64,000 nt of DNA from Novakomyces olei (Eukaryota > Ascomycota > Novakomycetes > Novakomycetales > Novakomycetaceae). A model generated the notes under the pieces. The model had not been told where the DNA came from, made no database searches, and saw only the letters and a list, made by a program, of their open reading frames with translations. The DNA lies in assembly GCA_016906335.1 (NCBI GenBank), contig JADEYG010000009.1, forward strand, positions 1,479,001 through 1,543,000, read 5' to 3'. Positions 11,834 through 23,209 of this stretch are shown here, one piece after another (the stretch's first letter is position 1; each line of letters starts with the position of its first letter). The translations under genes and the position numbers were made by a program.

Positions 11834-14570
11834 TCAGCAGAACGATCCGAGCAGACTGGCAGCCAGCTCACGGTCAGACCCGGTGGTGATCTTTTGCAAA
11901 GCCTGTAATAAATCGTAATTAATACGCGGCGTAACCCGGCTGTCGAACGCATAGTCCTTGTGTCCTCGCACAAAGTCTCGGATCCATGTAGCTGTGGTCG
12001 GGATAGACCCAGCCGCACGCTTGGAGACAAGGTCAATGTACCGCAGCAGCTCGCAGCGAGTCTGCACTTGTATTTCTGCCGAGTTCAAGTAGCTTGTGAC
12101 TACAGTCGCGAGCCCGGGAAATCCATCACGAGTATTCCGCTGCCCATTGATAATCTCGTCACAAGTCATCTCGATAAACTCTCCATCGCCAACGAAACGG
12201 GGCCCCTCTCCATCAGCGGATGCGTTGGTACCGTCTCTAATTCCACCGTGAGCTTGGGCAGTATCGGCATTTGGCTCAGTATTTCCAGCATTACTGTCTG
12301 CGCTGTGGTCTGTACCATCGGTCCGAGGCTCCACGCTGGTCTGTCGGCTAGTCGAATTGCTGTGTCCGTCTGCTTGAGCGGACGCTGGGCGCTGATTGGG
12401 AAATATATTCTTCCTGAACCAAAACTTTGTCCTCGTACAGGCTCCACGATAATGCCCTCGGCGCATGTTCTCGTCCACCAAAGAAATAGGCATATAAAGC
12501 CGCAGTCTGAAGGAGAGTATTGCCCGGGTGAGCATAACAACAAACACGGAATAAGCGGCATTTTCAAAATCTGTTATTTGGACTTCCATAGTCCTAAACT
12601 CTACTCGCCAGCCAATAGGCGATCCTGGTGGAGGAGGCTTGAACCGGACAGATTGCCAGTTTGAAGTATTGATGCTCTCAAAATGATCGGCCGAATTCTC
12701 ATCATCCTGCTCTAGTAAATCAGAGAAAACAACGAGCGGGTCCCGGATAAAGAGATGGCCGATATGGTTCGCCATCATTTCGTCTATTCCATTAGCCATG
12801 AGCCTCTGCTTGACAGCCGCATTGACCTCGAGGGGAACGTCATTGTACACGGCTACACTGCTGCCATCCTCATCATCTTCACTAATATACGCAGAGATAC
12901 TGTCGTACCTCGACTTTGCTATTCGCTTCCTCTCTTCCGGAGGACGGTCATCAACTGCCTGCGAAACTACGTTCCATCTGCAATCCTGGTCCGCTAAATA
13001 CCCCCGAAAAACTGCACTCGCTGCAGTTACTGCCATCATTATCGGCGCTACAGGGACGAGTTGGTCAAACATTGATCTGGCCTCGGCCAAGTCTTTGGTC
13101 TGGAAGGTTACTTGCAAACAGCAGCAGCCCATCCCGAAGCCCATTCCGTCCATGTATATCTGATTGGGCAACGCTGCTCCCTCACGAGCATTCGCGTCCT
13201 CCGGGAACAAATTGCGGTGCAGCGGAATCGTTGGGTCAATGAACGGCTGTGGAGTGTTTCTGTCCACATATATGGGGATGTTTATAGCCACTTTTTCTCC
13301 ACGTCGGGACCTTATGTTTGACGTCAGTGTGGGGAAACGTACATGAGGGTTTATAATCTCGTCCGGCAAGAAAAGACTGCGCGACGCAGCGCCATTTGGC
13401 TCGTAGTGAGGGTCGCAAAAGTCGCCAACTCCGAGAAGCGGGAAACTTGTGATTGTCATTGGAAACTCGTTTGGTTTCATGTGTTGAGAGGCGATTTTGC
13501 GTCTGTGCATTAGATTGGGAAATAAAACGATAACTTTGGATAATTGAAAAGACGACACAAAATAAAGATGAATTATATATCATATAAAAAGAGATAGAGT
13601 ATTATGATAATCATGAAATGAGAAAAGAAATAGCATTGAATGATTGAAATAAGCATAACCATAATCATAATCAAATTGAAATACAATTGTAATTATTCTT
13701 CATGGCAGACCCAAAAACGTAACAATTAAATGGTCAAACGAAAAATTTAATTTTTTTCAAAGCATTCCCAGCACATGTACGCGCACATTGTCTTGGAAAT
13801 GATAGCATAGAAGCACGTAAGTTTGTACACAAACACAACACGAATACAAATTGGGTGTTTATAACAAGCAAAATTCCCAGCGAAAAAAGTGTACTCGACA
13901 CAATTCTTACCTCCACTGCATATCTCGCTCGACCTTCAATAGATCCTCGAAACGACTGCCAAAAGGGGCGCCTGGGGTCGATTCCAGCATGAACCGGCCA
14001 TACTCTGGATGAAAAGTGGGCAGCGCTCCGGAGCTACTGATTTAGCAATGTTATAGCCCGATGATGGAGAACAAAGAGAGCATATGATTGAAAATAGGAA
14101 TAAAAAATAAAAAATAAAGGTAAATGAAGACATGTTAAAAGTGGTAGATCTAGCACAAGAAAATGAATCTTCCTCACCTTGAACTGGAGTCATCTAGAAA
14201 GGGAACACATCCGCCCTGACGGCTCAGTGCCTCGTCCTGTGCTAAAGCCGCCAGGATCTCTGCTTGGCGCAGCGATACTCGAGCCACATGATGCTCGTCA
14301 TCAAACGAGACAACAATATACTCCACCTGAACATTAGAATTTACGGCATTTATGAATACTGCAATTTACCTCGTCGCCCCACAACAGAATATCACCCTCT
14401 TTGCCTTTTGCGTTTTTCCAAATATTCAAGAATTGCTAATAATTAATTTAAATCCGTCTAATGCTTTCTCGTTGTTTCCTTCGTACCGTTATTCCATGCT
14501 CGCGCACATACTCGCCCAAGCGCTGCGTAGAAGGCCAGTCCAGCGGCTTACCCAGCACTAAAAGACCCAT
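11834..14570 (-). CDS. GSH1: Glutamate-cysteine ligase, catalytic subunit
   Basis: Five exons, 14487-14570, 14370-14435, 14178-14326, 13911-14036 and 11834-13502, 697 residues, close to the eukaryotic GCS length (about 640-680). Family motifs run in order: MGLLVLGKPLDW, GDILLWGDEVEYIVV, FHPEYGRFMLESTPGAPFG, PMTITSFPLLG, MDGMGFGMGCCCLQVTFQ and PIGWRVEFRTMEVQITDFEN. The enzyme joins glutamate and cysteine to gamma-glutamylcysteine, the first and rate-limiting step of glutathione synthesis in the cytosol. An insert of about 75 residues rich in Ser, Thr, Asn and Asp (near 12200-12400) is unlike the compact core. The 43-nt intron 14327-14369 is one of the tiny ones. The modifier subunit is encoded on the same strand at 23210-24501. 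Confidence 0.95.
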
Positions 14571-15939
14571 AGATCAGTAATTGCCGTTGCCGCTGCTGTT
14601 GCCTTTGCCGCGCTTCACTCGCTCTGGTTTGAAAAAATTCCGGGTTTTTCCTTACGAACTATTAATTGATTATTGTGTAGGAAAAATGTGTAATAGCGTA
14701 ATCGGAGACCTGATTTTCAATCGAGTTTTTTACACCACAATAGAAAAAATAATAATTTATTACTATATTTATCATCATCATTTTATATATATTGTTATTA
14801 TATATATTGTTATTGTTATTATATATTGTTATTATTTATTATTATTAAAAGGCCTAATTACGCCAACGCTTATGGGAAGAAAACAAGATAGGCTCAATTA
14901 CGTAATTTTGCAGAAATTCAGAAGCAACCAGCTAAAATTATAAAATAGAAGGCAGAGATGATTCGGTTTAGTCCTGTTGATTTGGCTCCGTTAAAATCAA
15001 TGCAGTTGAAACTAGGTTTCCTGCAAAATTGGCACTGAAATATGTTTTGTCTGTTGACTGCATTAGATTTGCCCCAACACGTAAATTCGCTTCGGCAATC
15101 AAGCGAATTGTACACTCCAATGTTTCAAAACAAATTTACAGGAACGGTGATAAAGGCTCATTGTGCTTGTACCTACATGGAATTACAGCTTGTTTAATTA
15201 ATTGATGTAGGTAAATGGCGTTTTAGCAAGAACGTTCTAGTGTTGTTAAAGGCAGCAAGCGCCTATCAAGATTGTAACCCTTCGGCAATTAATCTTGTCA
15301 GGAAAGGTGCAAGCAAGTTTTACAATAGCAATAAATAACACTTTTCATAAGTCATAAATTGAATGTACTAGTATTCGCGTCTGTGCTTCACTGTAGTATT
15401 GTAAATAATGAATTATAGAGCATTAAATACAAACGTTGTCAGGATTGATGATGGATGAGACTCGCATTACAATTTCAATTTACACGCGCCTTGAAGTATG
15501 TCGTCGCTCATCAAAGCCAATGAGCCCTCGTCTAAAAAAGCCTTTATATCCATCCCATTACTAGACAGGGCGAGCTAGACAGGGCGAGCATCGACAGTAT
15601 GTGCACATAGCACTACTCGCTTTACATCCCCAAACGATGATCTTCTAGGAACAAGTAACACTACTGTCTGATTCCCCATAATCGTCTTCATCGGCAATTG
15701 CTGTTAAAACCCCACATTCCATATTTTCCATGCCGTGTCGAAGGCTTAATTCAAATTGAGGATAAACGACTCGGATATTGATGCTAAACGCTTTCTTTTG
15801 CTGATTGCTCTATTTTTAAACGGCTTCGAATTTTGACTTTGGACAAGGATTTGTGTAAGACTGGCTTATGATTGGCATGCTTATGATTGACAATAGCGGC
15901 TTACTTTTGGTCTCACGCGCTCGATTTTGCTCCTAGACT
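14571..15939. other. 1.4-kb divergent spacer GSH1 / GCDH
   Basis: It presumably holds both promoters. AT-rich runs (TATATTGTTATT) occur near 14780-14850. The 16-mer TTTCCTGCAAAATTGG near 15020 recurs near 17935 beyond the GCDH gene, a possible short dispersed repeat. No gene, tRNA or transposon was recognised. Confidence 0.4.
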
Positions 15940-17548
15940 ATGCCTATTGCACGGAAACCTTGGGCCTTAGTAGGGCGGTTCGGTGTACAGTGGCATCGCT
16001 GTGCATCGAGGTTTGCTCGTTTCAACGTCCGCGACCCATTGAATATCGAGTCTCTACTGACTGAAGAAGAAATTGCTATCAGGTATGATGTATTTTCTGC
16101 TAAATTTGATCGGTTTTATGGTAGACGTTGCATATGCTTATCGTCAGGGACACAACAAACCGATTTTGCCAAGATGAACTACAGCCTGGTATAGAGACTA
16201 AGTGGGAGAATGGAGGTGAGTGCAATTAATCTACAATTTTATGACAAAGGAAACAAAAGCTTTGAACATGGATGCAAGGCTCTCTCTTTACTTTGTAATA
16301 AATTTTTTATCAAGTTTGCTCTGTCCTTTTCTCTTGGTATTCCTTTTTCTTTGCCTTTTCCATATCTCCATCTTCCAATCATTTGTATCCATTATCTGTA
16401 TTTTATTAATTAATGCCAAGCGTTTGATCCATCCATACTTCGCCGATTCGGAGAGCTGAATTTGCTGGGGGCAACTATTTCCGGGTACGGATGTGCCGGC
16501 GTATCTTCCGTGGCTTATGGCTTGATTGCACGGGAAGTAGAACGTGTTGATTCCGGTTACCGATCGGCCATATCTGTCCAGTCCTCACTAGTAATGCACC
16601 CGATCGCGGAATTTGGTAGTGAGACGCTCAAAACCTCCTACTTACCCCGCCTTGCAAAGGCTGAGCTGATTGGCTGCTTTGGCCTAACAGAACCGGATCA
16701 CGGAAGTGATCCCGGTGCTATGGAGACAGTGGCGCATGAGGTCGGAGACGGTGAATTTGCTCTCCATGGAGCCAAAACATGGATTACGAACGCATCTATT
16801 GCCGATGTCTTTGTTGTATGGGCCCGTTGTTCTTGGGACAAGAAAATCCGGGGGTTCCTGGTTGATCGGAGCAGACCAAATAAAGGAGCGGGTCAAATTG
16901 AAACTCCGGAAATTAAGCATAAAACGGGGTTACGAGCAAGTACGACTGGATCCATTTTCCTTGACGGAGTTCGCGTCCCGCAAGATCATTTGCTGGATCA
17001 CCATGGCACTGGAAGCGGACTGAAAGCCGCTTTTTCCTGTCTGAATAATGCACGCTACGGAATTGCATGGGGCGTAATGGGAGCTCTGGAAGACTGCTTA
17101 GAAAGAGCCACTGATTATGCACTTGAGCGAGAGCAGTTTGGTCGACCCTTGGCTGCTCGACAATTGGTACAAAAAAAACTGGCTGATGCTCTTACAGACA
17201 ATGCCTTTGGTGTCTTGGCGGCTCTGCAAGTTGGACGTCTAAAAGACGTTGGGCAGATGGCGCCCGAGATGATTAGTATGGTGAAACGACAAAATTGTGA
17301 TCGCGCTTTAGCCGGTGCAAGAACTCTGATGGAGATATTTGGTGGTAATGGAACGAGTTTGGAGTACCAGATTGGCCGTCACGCGGCCAATCTACACGTC
17401 GTTCAGGTATTAATGACTCTTATTTTTTAACTCTTCAAAGATGTTTAATGCCTAAATGTGACAACTAATATCGCAGACATACGAGGGGCAGAGTGATATA
17501 CACGGTCTTATTCTGGGGCGAGCAATCACGGGCCAGAATGCGTTTTAA
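15940..17548 (+). CDS. GCDH: Glutaryl-CoA dehydrogenase
   Basis: Four exons, 15940-16082, 16148-16215, 16421-17406 and 17477-17548, 422 residues (human GCDH precursor 438). It is an acyl-CoA dehydrogenase with clear GCDH signatures: [74 protein letters not shown] and the closing [18 protein letters not shown], which holds the catalytic glutamate. The basic, Arg-rich N-terminus looks like a mitochondrial presequence. It oxidises and decarboxylates glutaryl-CoA to crotonyl-CoA in lysine and tryptophan breakdown, feeding electrons to ETF. Exon 2 (68 nt) was found by frame matching ([19 protein letters not shown]). Intron 2 appears to end in AAG. Confidence 0.93.
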
Positions 17549-20500
17549 AACGGCCAGTTTTCCATGATGATTATGGTGAAATGGGCTAAAAGTACAGCAA
17601 AATTAAGGTCGCTCCTAGACCTATGAAAATTACAGTGCAGATAGTCGTGGATTAATCAAGTCTTGCATAATAATTTGTGAAACGTATCTCGTACTGCCTT
17701 ACTTGTAGAAGACGCACACATGGCCAAGGTACCGGGTCCATACCTTTCTCCGGGAGCAATTTGCGCTTTACTCAGCCGTTTACACGCCTGTGGGGGTTGC
17801 TCACGAGCTACGTCATTGACCTGGTGTGGAAGTTCAAGCTTGATTGTAAAGTATGGCAGGAATTTGACGGTGCTGGGCAAATTTTACGTTTCAACGTTCA
17901 CGGAAAATACAAGCAAATGCAAGTTTTTGCTTATTTCCTGCAAAATTGGGGCAAATTATGGTGTTTAATGGCACTGCTTTGACATTTCTCTTTGCATTCT
18001 ATCACAGTGGTAGGGTATATATATTTTGCAATTACGTTTGGGTTGCGTTTTGCGTCATTTATGATTGTTTAGCGTAACGTGTCTATGCTATTAACGTGTT
18101 CTTCTACAATGCTAATACTGCTAATAGAACATGATGTATTGACGTCAATGGTCTATCTTTGCCGGAGCAACAGCACTGTACGGGCGTTGCTGGATCTGCT
18201 GCCATTGTGCAAATCCTTTTGCGCATCGAGTTCGACGAAGTGTTTTGTGATTTCCGGGTAGCCGTATGCAACACCGATAGATTGGCATCTAAATTATCGC
18301 CACGGCTATTCGTGCGACCATGGATATCCGTAAATTCGAACCTCCTGTAAAGGAAATTGTTGTGCAGGCGTATCTCACGCCATTAGCCGTACTTTTAGCG
18401 TCTCCTCTGGCATCAGTGCTGGGGCAGTCGTTTCTTCCGATATCGCTACTGCATAACGCCTCTGAGTAATTTTCATGTCTGCTAGAACTCACGATAGATC
18501 TATTCAATTGACCCTGTGTGAACATTGTCGCCGTTCAAATTGGCAGTGTTAGCGTGTATTATGAATCAATATAAAAGAAGCAGAATAACAAATCAATGAA
18601 GTGAAATCTTTGTAACGAGTACCTGATAAGTCGTTTTTTAAAACAATAAAAAGCCCCTGAATCCCGTTAATTCCAAATCAAATTGTTGAGGAGAAGATTT
18701 AGAAAATGACAATGTGCCGACAAAACTTCTGCTGGTCCATGATGAACTTGATGGCACCATGAACCATTAGAAGGAATGTCGGCTTTGTCGATTGTCAAAA
18801 TCGAAAGTGATGACTGGCAACTAATGGAGACCATGCAGCACTGTACTTGTCCAAAACACGAACGTGTAATAGCCATTGGAGAAAGCCAGGGGGCCACAAG
18901 CGATAGAGTCCTGCCTGAAGTACTAAGTAGGCGGTGTCCCACCAAGACGCTGAACAGTCCATAGCACTCACCACCATGACAGCACAACCACCAGGTTTGA
19001 GAGCTTCCAAGCGAGCCATTATCGCTGCGAAGTTGAAACAAGGGTTATGCCGGACACAGCAGATATGGAAAAGACAGTGGGTCAAGGAAAATCGTGTCCC
19101 AAAAGTCCGTCGAACTCACCTCTCAAACTTCAATCTGCCACCAACATACTTCAGTGGAAAACTAGCCCCTGTCCCCAATAAAATTGAGCGGAATATGGTC
19201 CGAGCCTGAAGCATGCAGTCCCAGAGGAGGGGGCCACTGCCCCAAGATATTGCAGGGAGATCCACAAATAACCTCACAAATCCCATACGAGACAGCAGCC
19301 TTCCCCTGGTTATGAACATTCCACCAAGCGGAATACTAGCCTCTACCCTCAGTCCAGGATGTTATCCCTGAGTGGAGCAGGGCCCAGCAAAGAGGGGGGT
19401 GGTCCGGTCCTCGGGATCTTGGAAGATGAGGATTCAAGAGTGCGAAAGCGCCTTGCTTTATACCCTCAGGAAAGGGCCTCAATTTGACAGCGAGCACAAA
19501 AGCATTCAAATGCCTCAACTTCGATTACCAAAGTAGGACCTGTGCTCGAAAACGTACCAAGGGCGATCCTGTTTTCGTTACGATTAGCCTGTTTGGGTTA
19601 TATGGGGGACATTATTCTACATTCTTATTGGTCAGAATATATTGGCTGGACACGTTTTCGTGTCTATTCTACCGAAACAAGTAACAGGCTTTACTTGCTA
19701 GTCATGTTTCTGTGATATACTGCATAAATGAATAACTATTCAGTGTTATGTAAGTACGATTGTTTTCAGGATTTGCTTCCTTTTGAGATTGCAGTCGCGC
19801 TTTTGTGACTCTTGGTCCGAAAGCACGATTGCAAAAACGGTGTCAGAAATTGAAATTGAACCAAAGTCTGAGGCAATTATTTGTATACATATTTGTTCTC
19901 TATTTATTACTTATATGTTTCTAGAGTATATAATTGTCTAATTTCGCCGATTTCCGGCTGTCACGGCCGCAATGGTGGAAGCGAACTGGCCTTCCGTTAT
20001 CTGCTTACAGAAATCTGGTGAAGCGGTCACGTGCCGTGTATAAAAGGAATATTTGAGTCTCTTGTTCGATTCCCGGCGCCCGCCCGTATATTTCCTCTGT
20101 AAAGAGGGAATTATATGTTAGGGTTAATAGCCCTATATTGTCTGGCGGCGAAGTTGGTGCGGTGTACTGTCTCAGTGCGGCAACGCAGCAGGACACTCCG
20201 CGCGCTGGGAATGTGTCGGGCAAGACGGGATCTCTGTTCCCCGGATTGCTGGAGTTGGAGGGTTGTTGCAACTGCTTTAATTCTTTTTTGATTCAATTCG
20301 TTTTGATTTTTTATATAGTTTATGAGGCTTCTATATAGCACGCACTCAAAGTAGGGAAGGGATGCCAGAATATTACGGCCTTCTCTCTACGGCTGGACTG
20401 TTGACTCTGTGTATAAGCGGGGAAGGGGATAGGACTCGTGACATGCTCAATATGCAGCTATACTATAAACTTTAAACATTCCATCTCAACCATACACTTT

Positions 20501-20562
20501 ATAAACATATGTACAATACTAGAGCCTGCAAAGCACAGCCTCGCATCTAACGAGGATCCCAT
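17549..20562. other. 3-kb region without a recognised gene
   Basis: This stretch lies between the 3' ends of GCDH and the CAP10 gene. A GC-richer part (about 18660-19530) has overlapping open frames on both strands. On the minus strand, three pieces flanked by plausible GTGAGT donors could be joined, one reading ARLEALKPGGCAVMV (methyltransferase-like by eye only). On the plus strand a 49-codon ATG frame occupies 18320-18469. None matches a family I know. Near 20060 a perfect B-box-like GTTCGATTCCC occurs without a foldable tRNA around it. The region could be a decayed gene, a fast-evolving gene or an ncRNA locus. Confidence 0.35.
20117..20127 (+). promoter_or_regulatory. GTTAGGGTTAA telomere-like motif
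   Basis: Single TTAGGGTTA match in the gene-free region downstream of the CAP10 gene. It resembles the teloboxes in divergent promoters elsewhere in the window, but here lies next to no obvious promoter. Confidence 0.25.
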
Positions 20563-20576
20563 CTAACGAGGATCCC
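20545..20576. repeat. 16-bp tandem duplication over the CAP10 stop codon
   Basis: ATCTAACGAGGATCCC occurs twice without a gap. The stop codon of the CAP10 gene lies in the copy at 20561-20576; the copy at 20545-20560 is 3' UTR. Confidence 0.9.
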
Positions 20577-21810
20577 ATTTTGTCGATCCCATAAGGACAA
20601 AGCTCTCAAAAGGTACATCGTCCGGGGACAGTTCCGGTTTGAATTCCAGTGTAGAAGCAAAAGAGTGAATAAGCTGGTGCCAGTAGCACGAAATGGCCGA
20701 GGGCGAAAGGTACTTTTGTGCCAGTAATTCCTGATTTTTGCTCATAATATGGTGAGCAACACGATCGTTCTCGATCAGGAGCTGCATAATTGCCTCCAGG
20801 TTTGTCCAGTCGTGATCTACAAGCACGATATTCTGCTCTGGGTGCCCCCGTTCGCCGTTCAACAAGTGATCAAAATGCTGGACCCACTCAGAGTCCTGTT
20901 GCACGACTACGGACTGGCATAAGAGCAGGTATTTCAGTCTGCCCGAGTAGGATACGCCTTCCATATTCAGCAGGTACTTGTACCGGCAATGGTCCTCCAT
21001 GCTGACATAGTGCGAAATGTCGCTGCCCCACCGGATCTCTTGCACATCAGCCCAGGGTTTTCCCTCCACCATGTTTAACGCGTCTCGACGCGTCGGGACA
21101 AGCGCGGCACCGCGCCACAGCAGCCGTGCGTGCTTTTTGGCAAATCCTCCCGCAGCGGCCGCCTGCGCTTCGACCCGTTTGACCTTATCGTAGACCTCCT
21201 GCCACTCTCCAATCCGCGGCTCTGGCCAGCTCCAGAACCCAAAGTCCGGCATGAGCCATATATTCTCCTGAGATTTGGTCCGTGAAAGGGCCCAAGTGCC
21301 CTCCTGGCCTTTATCGCCAAACGACATGACAAACTCCACGTCGGGCAGGGGCTCAGGCGCAGTAAGAACGGCTCTGTACAGAGCCAGCCAGAGCGCTTCT
21401 TCTCTGCTAAAAGCATCGTTGCGCTCATTGCCCACCACGTACAGTCGGCCACTGATTATTTTGCCGTGCAAATTCGACGGGGCCACTTTGTCAATGTGTT
21501 TACGTGACGTGCTCCGCACTGCCGCCAGAGCTCTGTCGATCTCGAAGCTGTTGCGTGGGAACTGCTCTCGGCACTGATCGAGTGTGAGCGACAGATCCGT
21601 CGGCCACGGAGGGAACTCGGCCAAAGTCGTGTTCGGCCCGACGGACAGCCACGAGTCCTCGTCCGGCTCTGGAGCCGTCTTTGCACTGTCCTCGCTGACT
21701 CTACGCACATCCTCTACACTCAGAGTCTGCCAGAACCAGAGACCACAGAGCACGAGAGCCGCTGCTGCTAATAAGCGAAGCCGCCGAGAATAAACTGCTT
21801 CAAGGGGCAT
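20563..21810 (-). CDS. CAP10/GT90-family glycosyltransferase, type II membrane protein
   Basis: One exon, 415 residues. A short basic N-terminus (MPLEAVYSRRLR) precedes one hydrophobic signal-anchor segment at about 12-28, giving a Golgi/ER type II topology. The lumenal part has CAP10/KDELC/POGLUT features: MPDFGFWSWPEP, LLWRGA, the hallmark KYLLNMEGVSYSGRLKYLL and LCQSVVVQQ. Fungal members include Cryptococcus Cap10 and beta-1,2-xylosyltransferases that build capsule or glycan chains; plant and animal relatives O-glucosylate proteins. The donor and acceptor here cannot be told. The family is not known from Saccharomyces, which argues for a more filamentous-type gene set. A 16-bp direct duplication covers the stop codon. 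Confidence 0.85.
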   Translation of the reverse strand: MPLEAVYSRRLRLLAAAALVLCGLWFWQTLSVEDVRRVSEDSAKTAPEPDEDSWLSVGPNTTLAEFPPWPTDLSLTLDQCREQFPRNSFEIDRALAAVRSTSRKHIDKVAPSNLHGKIISGRLYVVGNERNDAFSREEALWLALYRAVLTAPEPLPDVEFVMSFGDKGQEGTWALSRTKSQENIWLMPDFGFWSWPEPRIGEWQEVYDKVKRVEAQAAAAGGFAKKHARLLWRGAALVPTRRDALNMVEGKPWADVQEIRWGSDISHYVSMEDHCRYKYLLNMEGVSYSGRLKYLLLCQSVVVQQDSEWVQHFDHLLNGERGHPEQNIVLVDHDWTNLEAIMQLLIENDRVAHHIMSKNQELLAQKYLSPSAISCYWHQLIHSFASTLEFKPELSPDDVPFESFVLMGSTKWDPR

Positions 21811-23209
21811 ACGGTCGGGTTTGCCGACGCTTGGCGTCTCTTCTGCCGGCTTTTCCGTAGAGATTGCGGGTGATTGCCGTCCTGGATCGTACAGTCTTTG
21901 CCTTATCGAGCAACCGCACGTTTGTCTCCCAATAATATTATTACTAGATTTTTATTTTATTTTTTTTTTCCCACACATGTTCCACATTCTAAGTGTTATA
22001 TACGACGGTTTACATATATTTATTTGCCGGCACTGGCCCGTCTGATTTACACCCAATAGCGGTATATGTAATGCCGGTATGAATTATAATTAAATTAGAA
22101 ATAATTAGAAATATGTATGAATAAACATAAATAATTTAGATATAATTTAGATATAATTTAGATATAATTTAGAAATAAATCATAAATAAATTAGAAATAA
22201 ATAAATTAGAAATAAATAAATTAGAAATAAATAAATTAGAAATAAATAAATTAGAAATAAATAAATTAGAAATAAATAAATTAGAAATAAATAAATTATA
22301 AATAAATAAATTATATATTATAATAAATCATAAATAAAATAAAAGATTATGCGAGCCGATGATGGATGTAATGCAAACAGCACTGAAATGGTTCGATCAC
22401 ACACAAATTCATATCGATTTTTGCTAAGATTAGTTTTTGATTCGGATTGGTAAAATGTCTGACTCACAATCGCCTCCATTCCTGATAAGACGCTAATTTG
22501 CAAACGACTCGTTTTGCGAGAGCTGACCCCGTTTGGTGCAGCCATTTGAGAAAAATTGCATACTTGTTAAACTTGGACTATTCTCATCTTTATCTTAATT
22601 TTCAAATTTAAGCCATACTCGTTCCTCAATTCGATTAGCGCGTCAATTGACCAAAGCGACGCAAAAAGAAGCTATATACATAATGAGAGGAAAAGACTGA
22701 GATCAACTTGGCTGCTGTTACAATTTGGGCCATTGATTTTACAAAGACCTGTGCCGATCACTTTTCGCTTATCATCAGCTGAGTAAGTACTTATCGGGCA
22801 AAGAGCATCTCAGTAATAAGAGCAATATAAATCAAAGAATAAGAATAAATGTATTGTTAGAAGACAAATCGAAGAAAACAAAATGTTGCTCATTTCATGT
22901 TTGGGTATTTGGATATAGCGCTTCCATTGTCTCTAACTAAAGGAGATAGAGATAGAAACCATATTGCAGGACGAGTTGAGCTGTGCCGCTCTACCCTAAG
23001 GCTCAAAGTTCGATCGAGCAAAAAGTATTTACGTATATGTGTATACCAACGAAAAGATGTCAAAGATCCTACACGACTAAAGAGAAATATACATGCTTTA
23101 CTTGCCATTATAGTATCGTAAACAGGCGGTAGGGTGCCCGTATTTTTCCAATCAATCCGTCTAATGATTCAACAACTGATAATCTATACATAACGAGGCC
23201 ACTCCGCGA
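21811..23209. other. Spacer between CAP10 gene start and GCLM stop
   Basis: AT-rich spacer with a 15-bp minisatellite at 22135-22310. A tiny two-exon minus-strand frame (22468-22545 joined to 22347-22382, 37 codons beginning MAAPNGVSSRK) has GTGAGT donor and TTTCAG acceptor but matches nothing known. Nothing else was seen. Confidence 0.4.
22135..22310. repeat. AT-rich minisatellite, 15-bp unit
   Basis: Repeated TTAGAAATAAATAAA units, about seven clear copies, flanked by degenerate ATTTAGATATA repeats. Confidence 0.85.

Noticed and set aside
15010-15080. Shared 16-mer with 17935 taken as a possible dispersed element
   Set aside because: The match is limited to TTTCCTGCAAAATTGG; flanks do not align and there are no terminal repeats or target-site duplications, so no element is called.
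20000-20085. B-box-like GTTCGATTCCC suggesting a tRNA gene
   Set aside because: The T-stem would have two mismatches (TCTTG against CCCGG), no complementary acceptor 5' strand was found upstream, and no T-run terminator follows. At best it is a tRNA relic or an isolated TFIIIC site.
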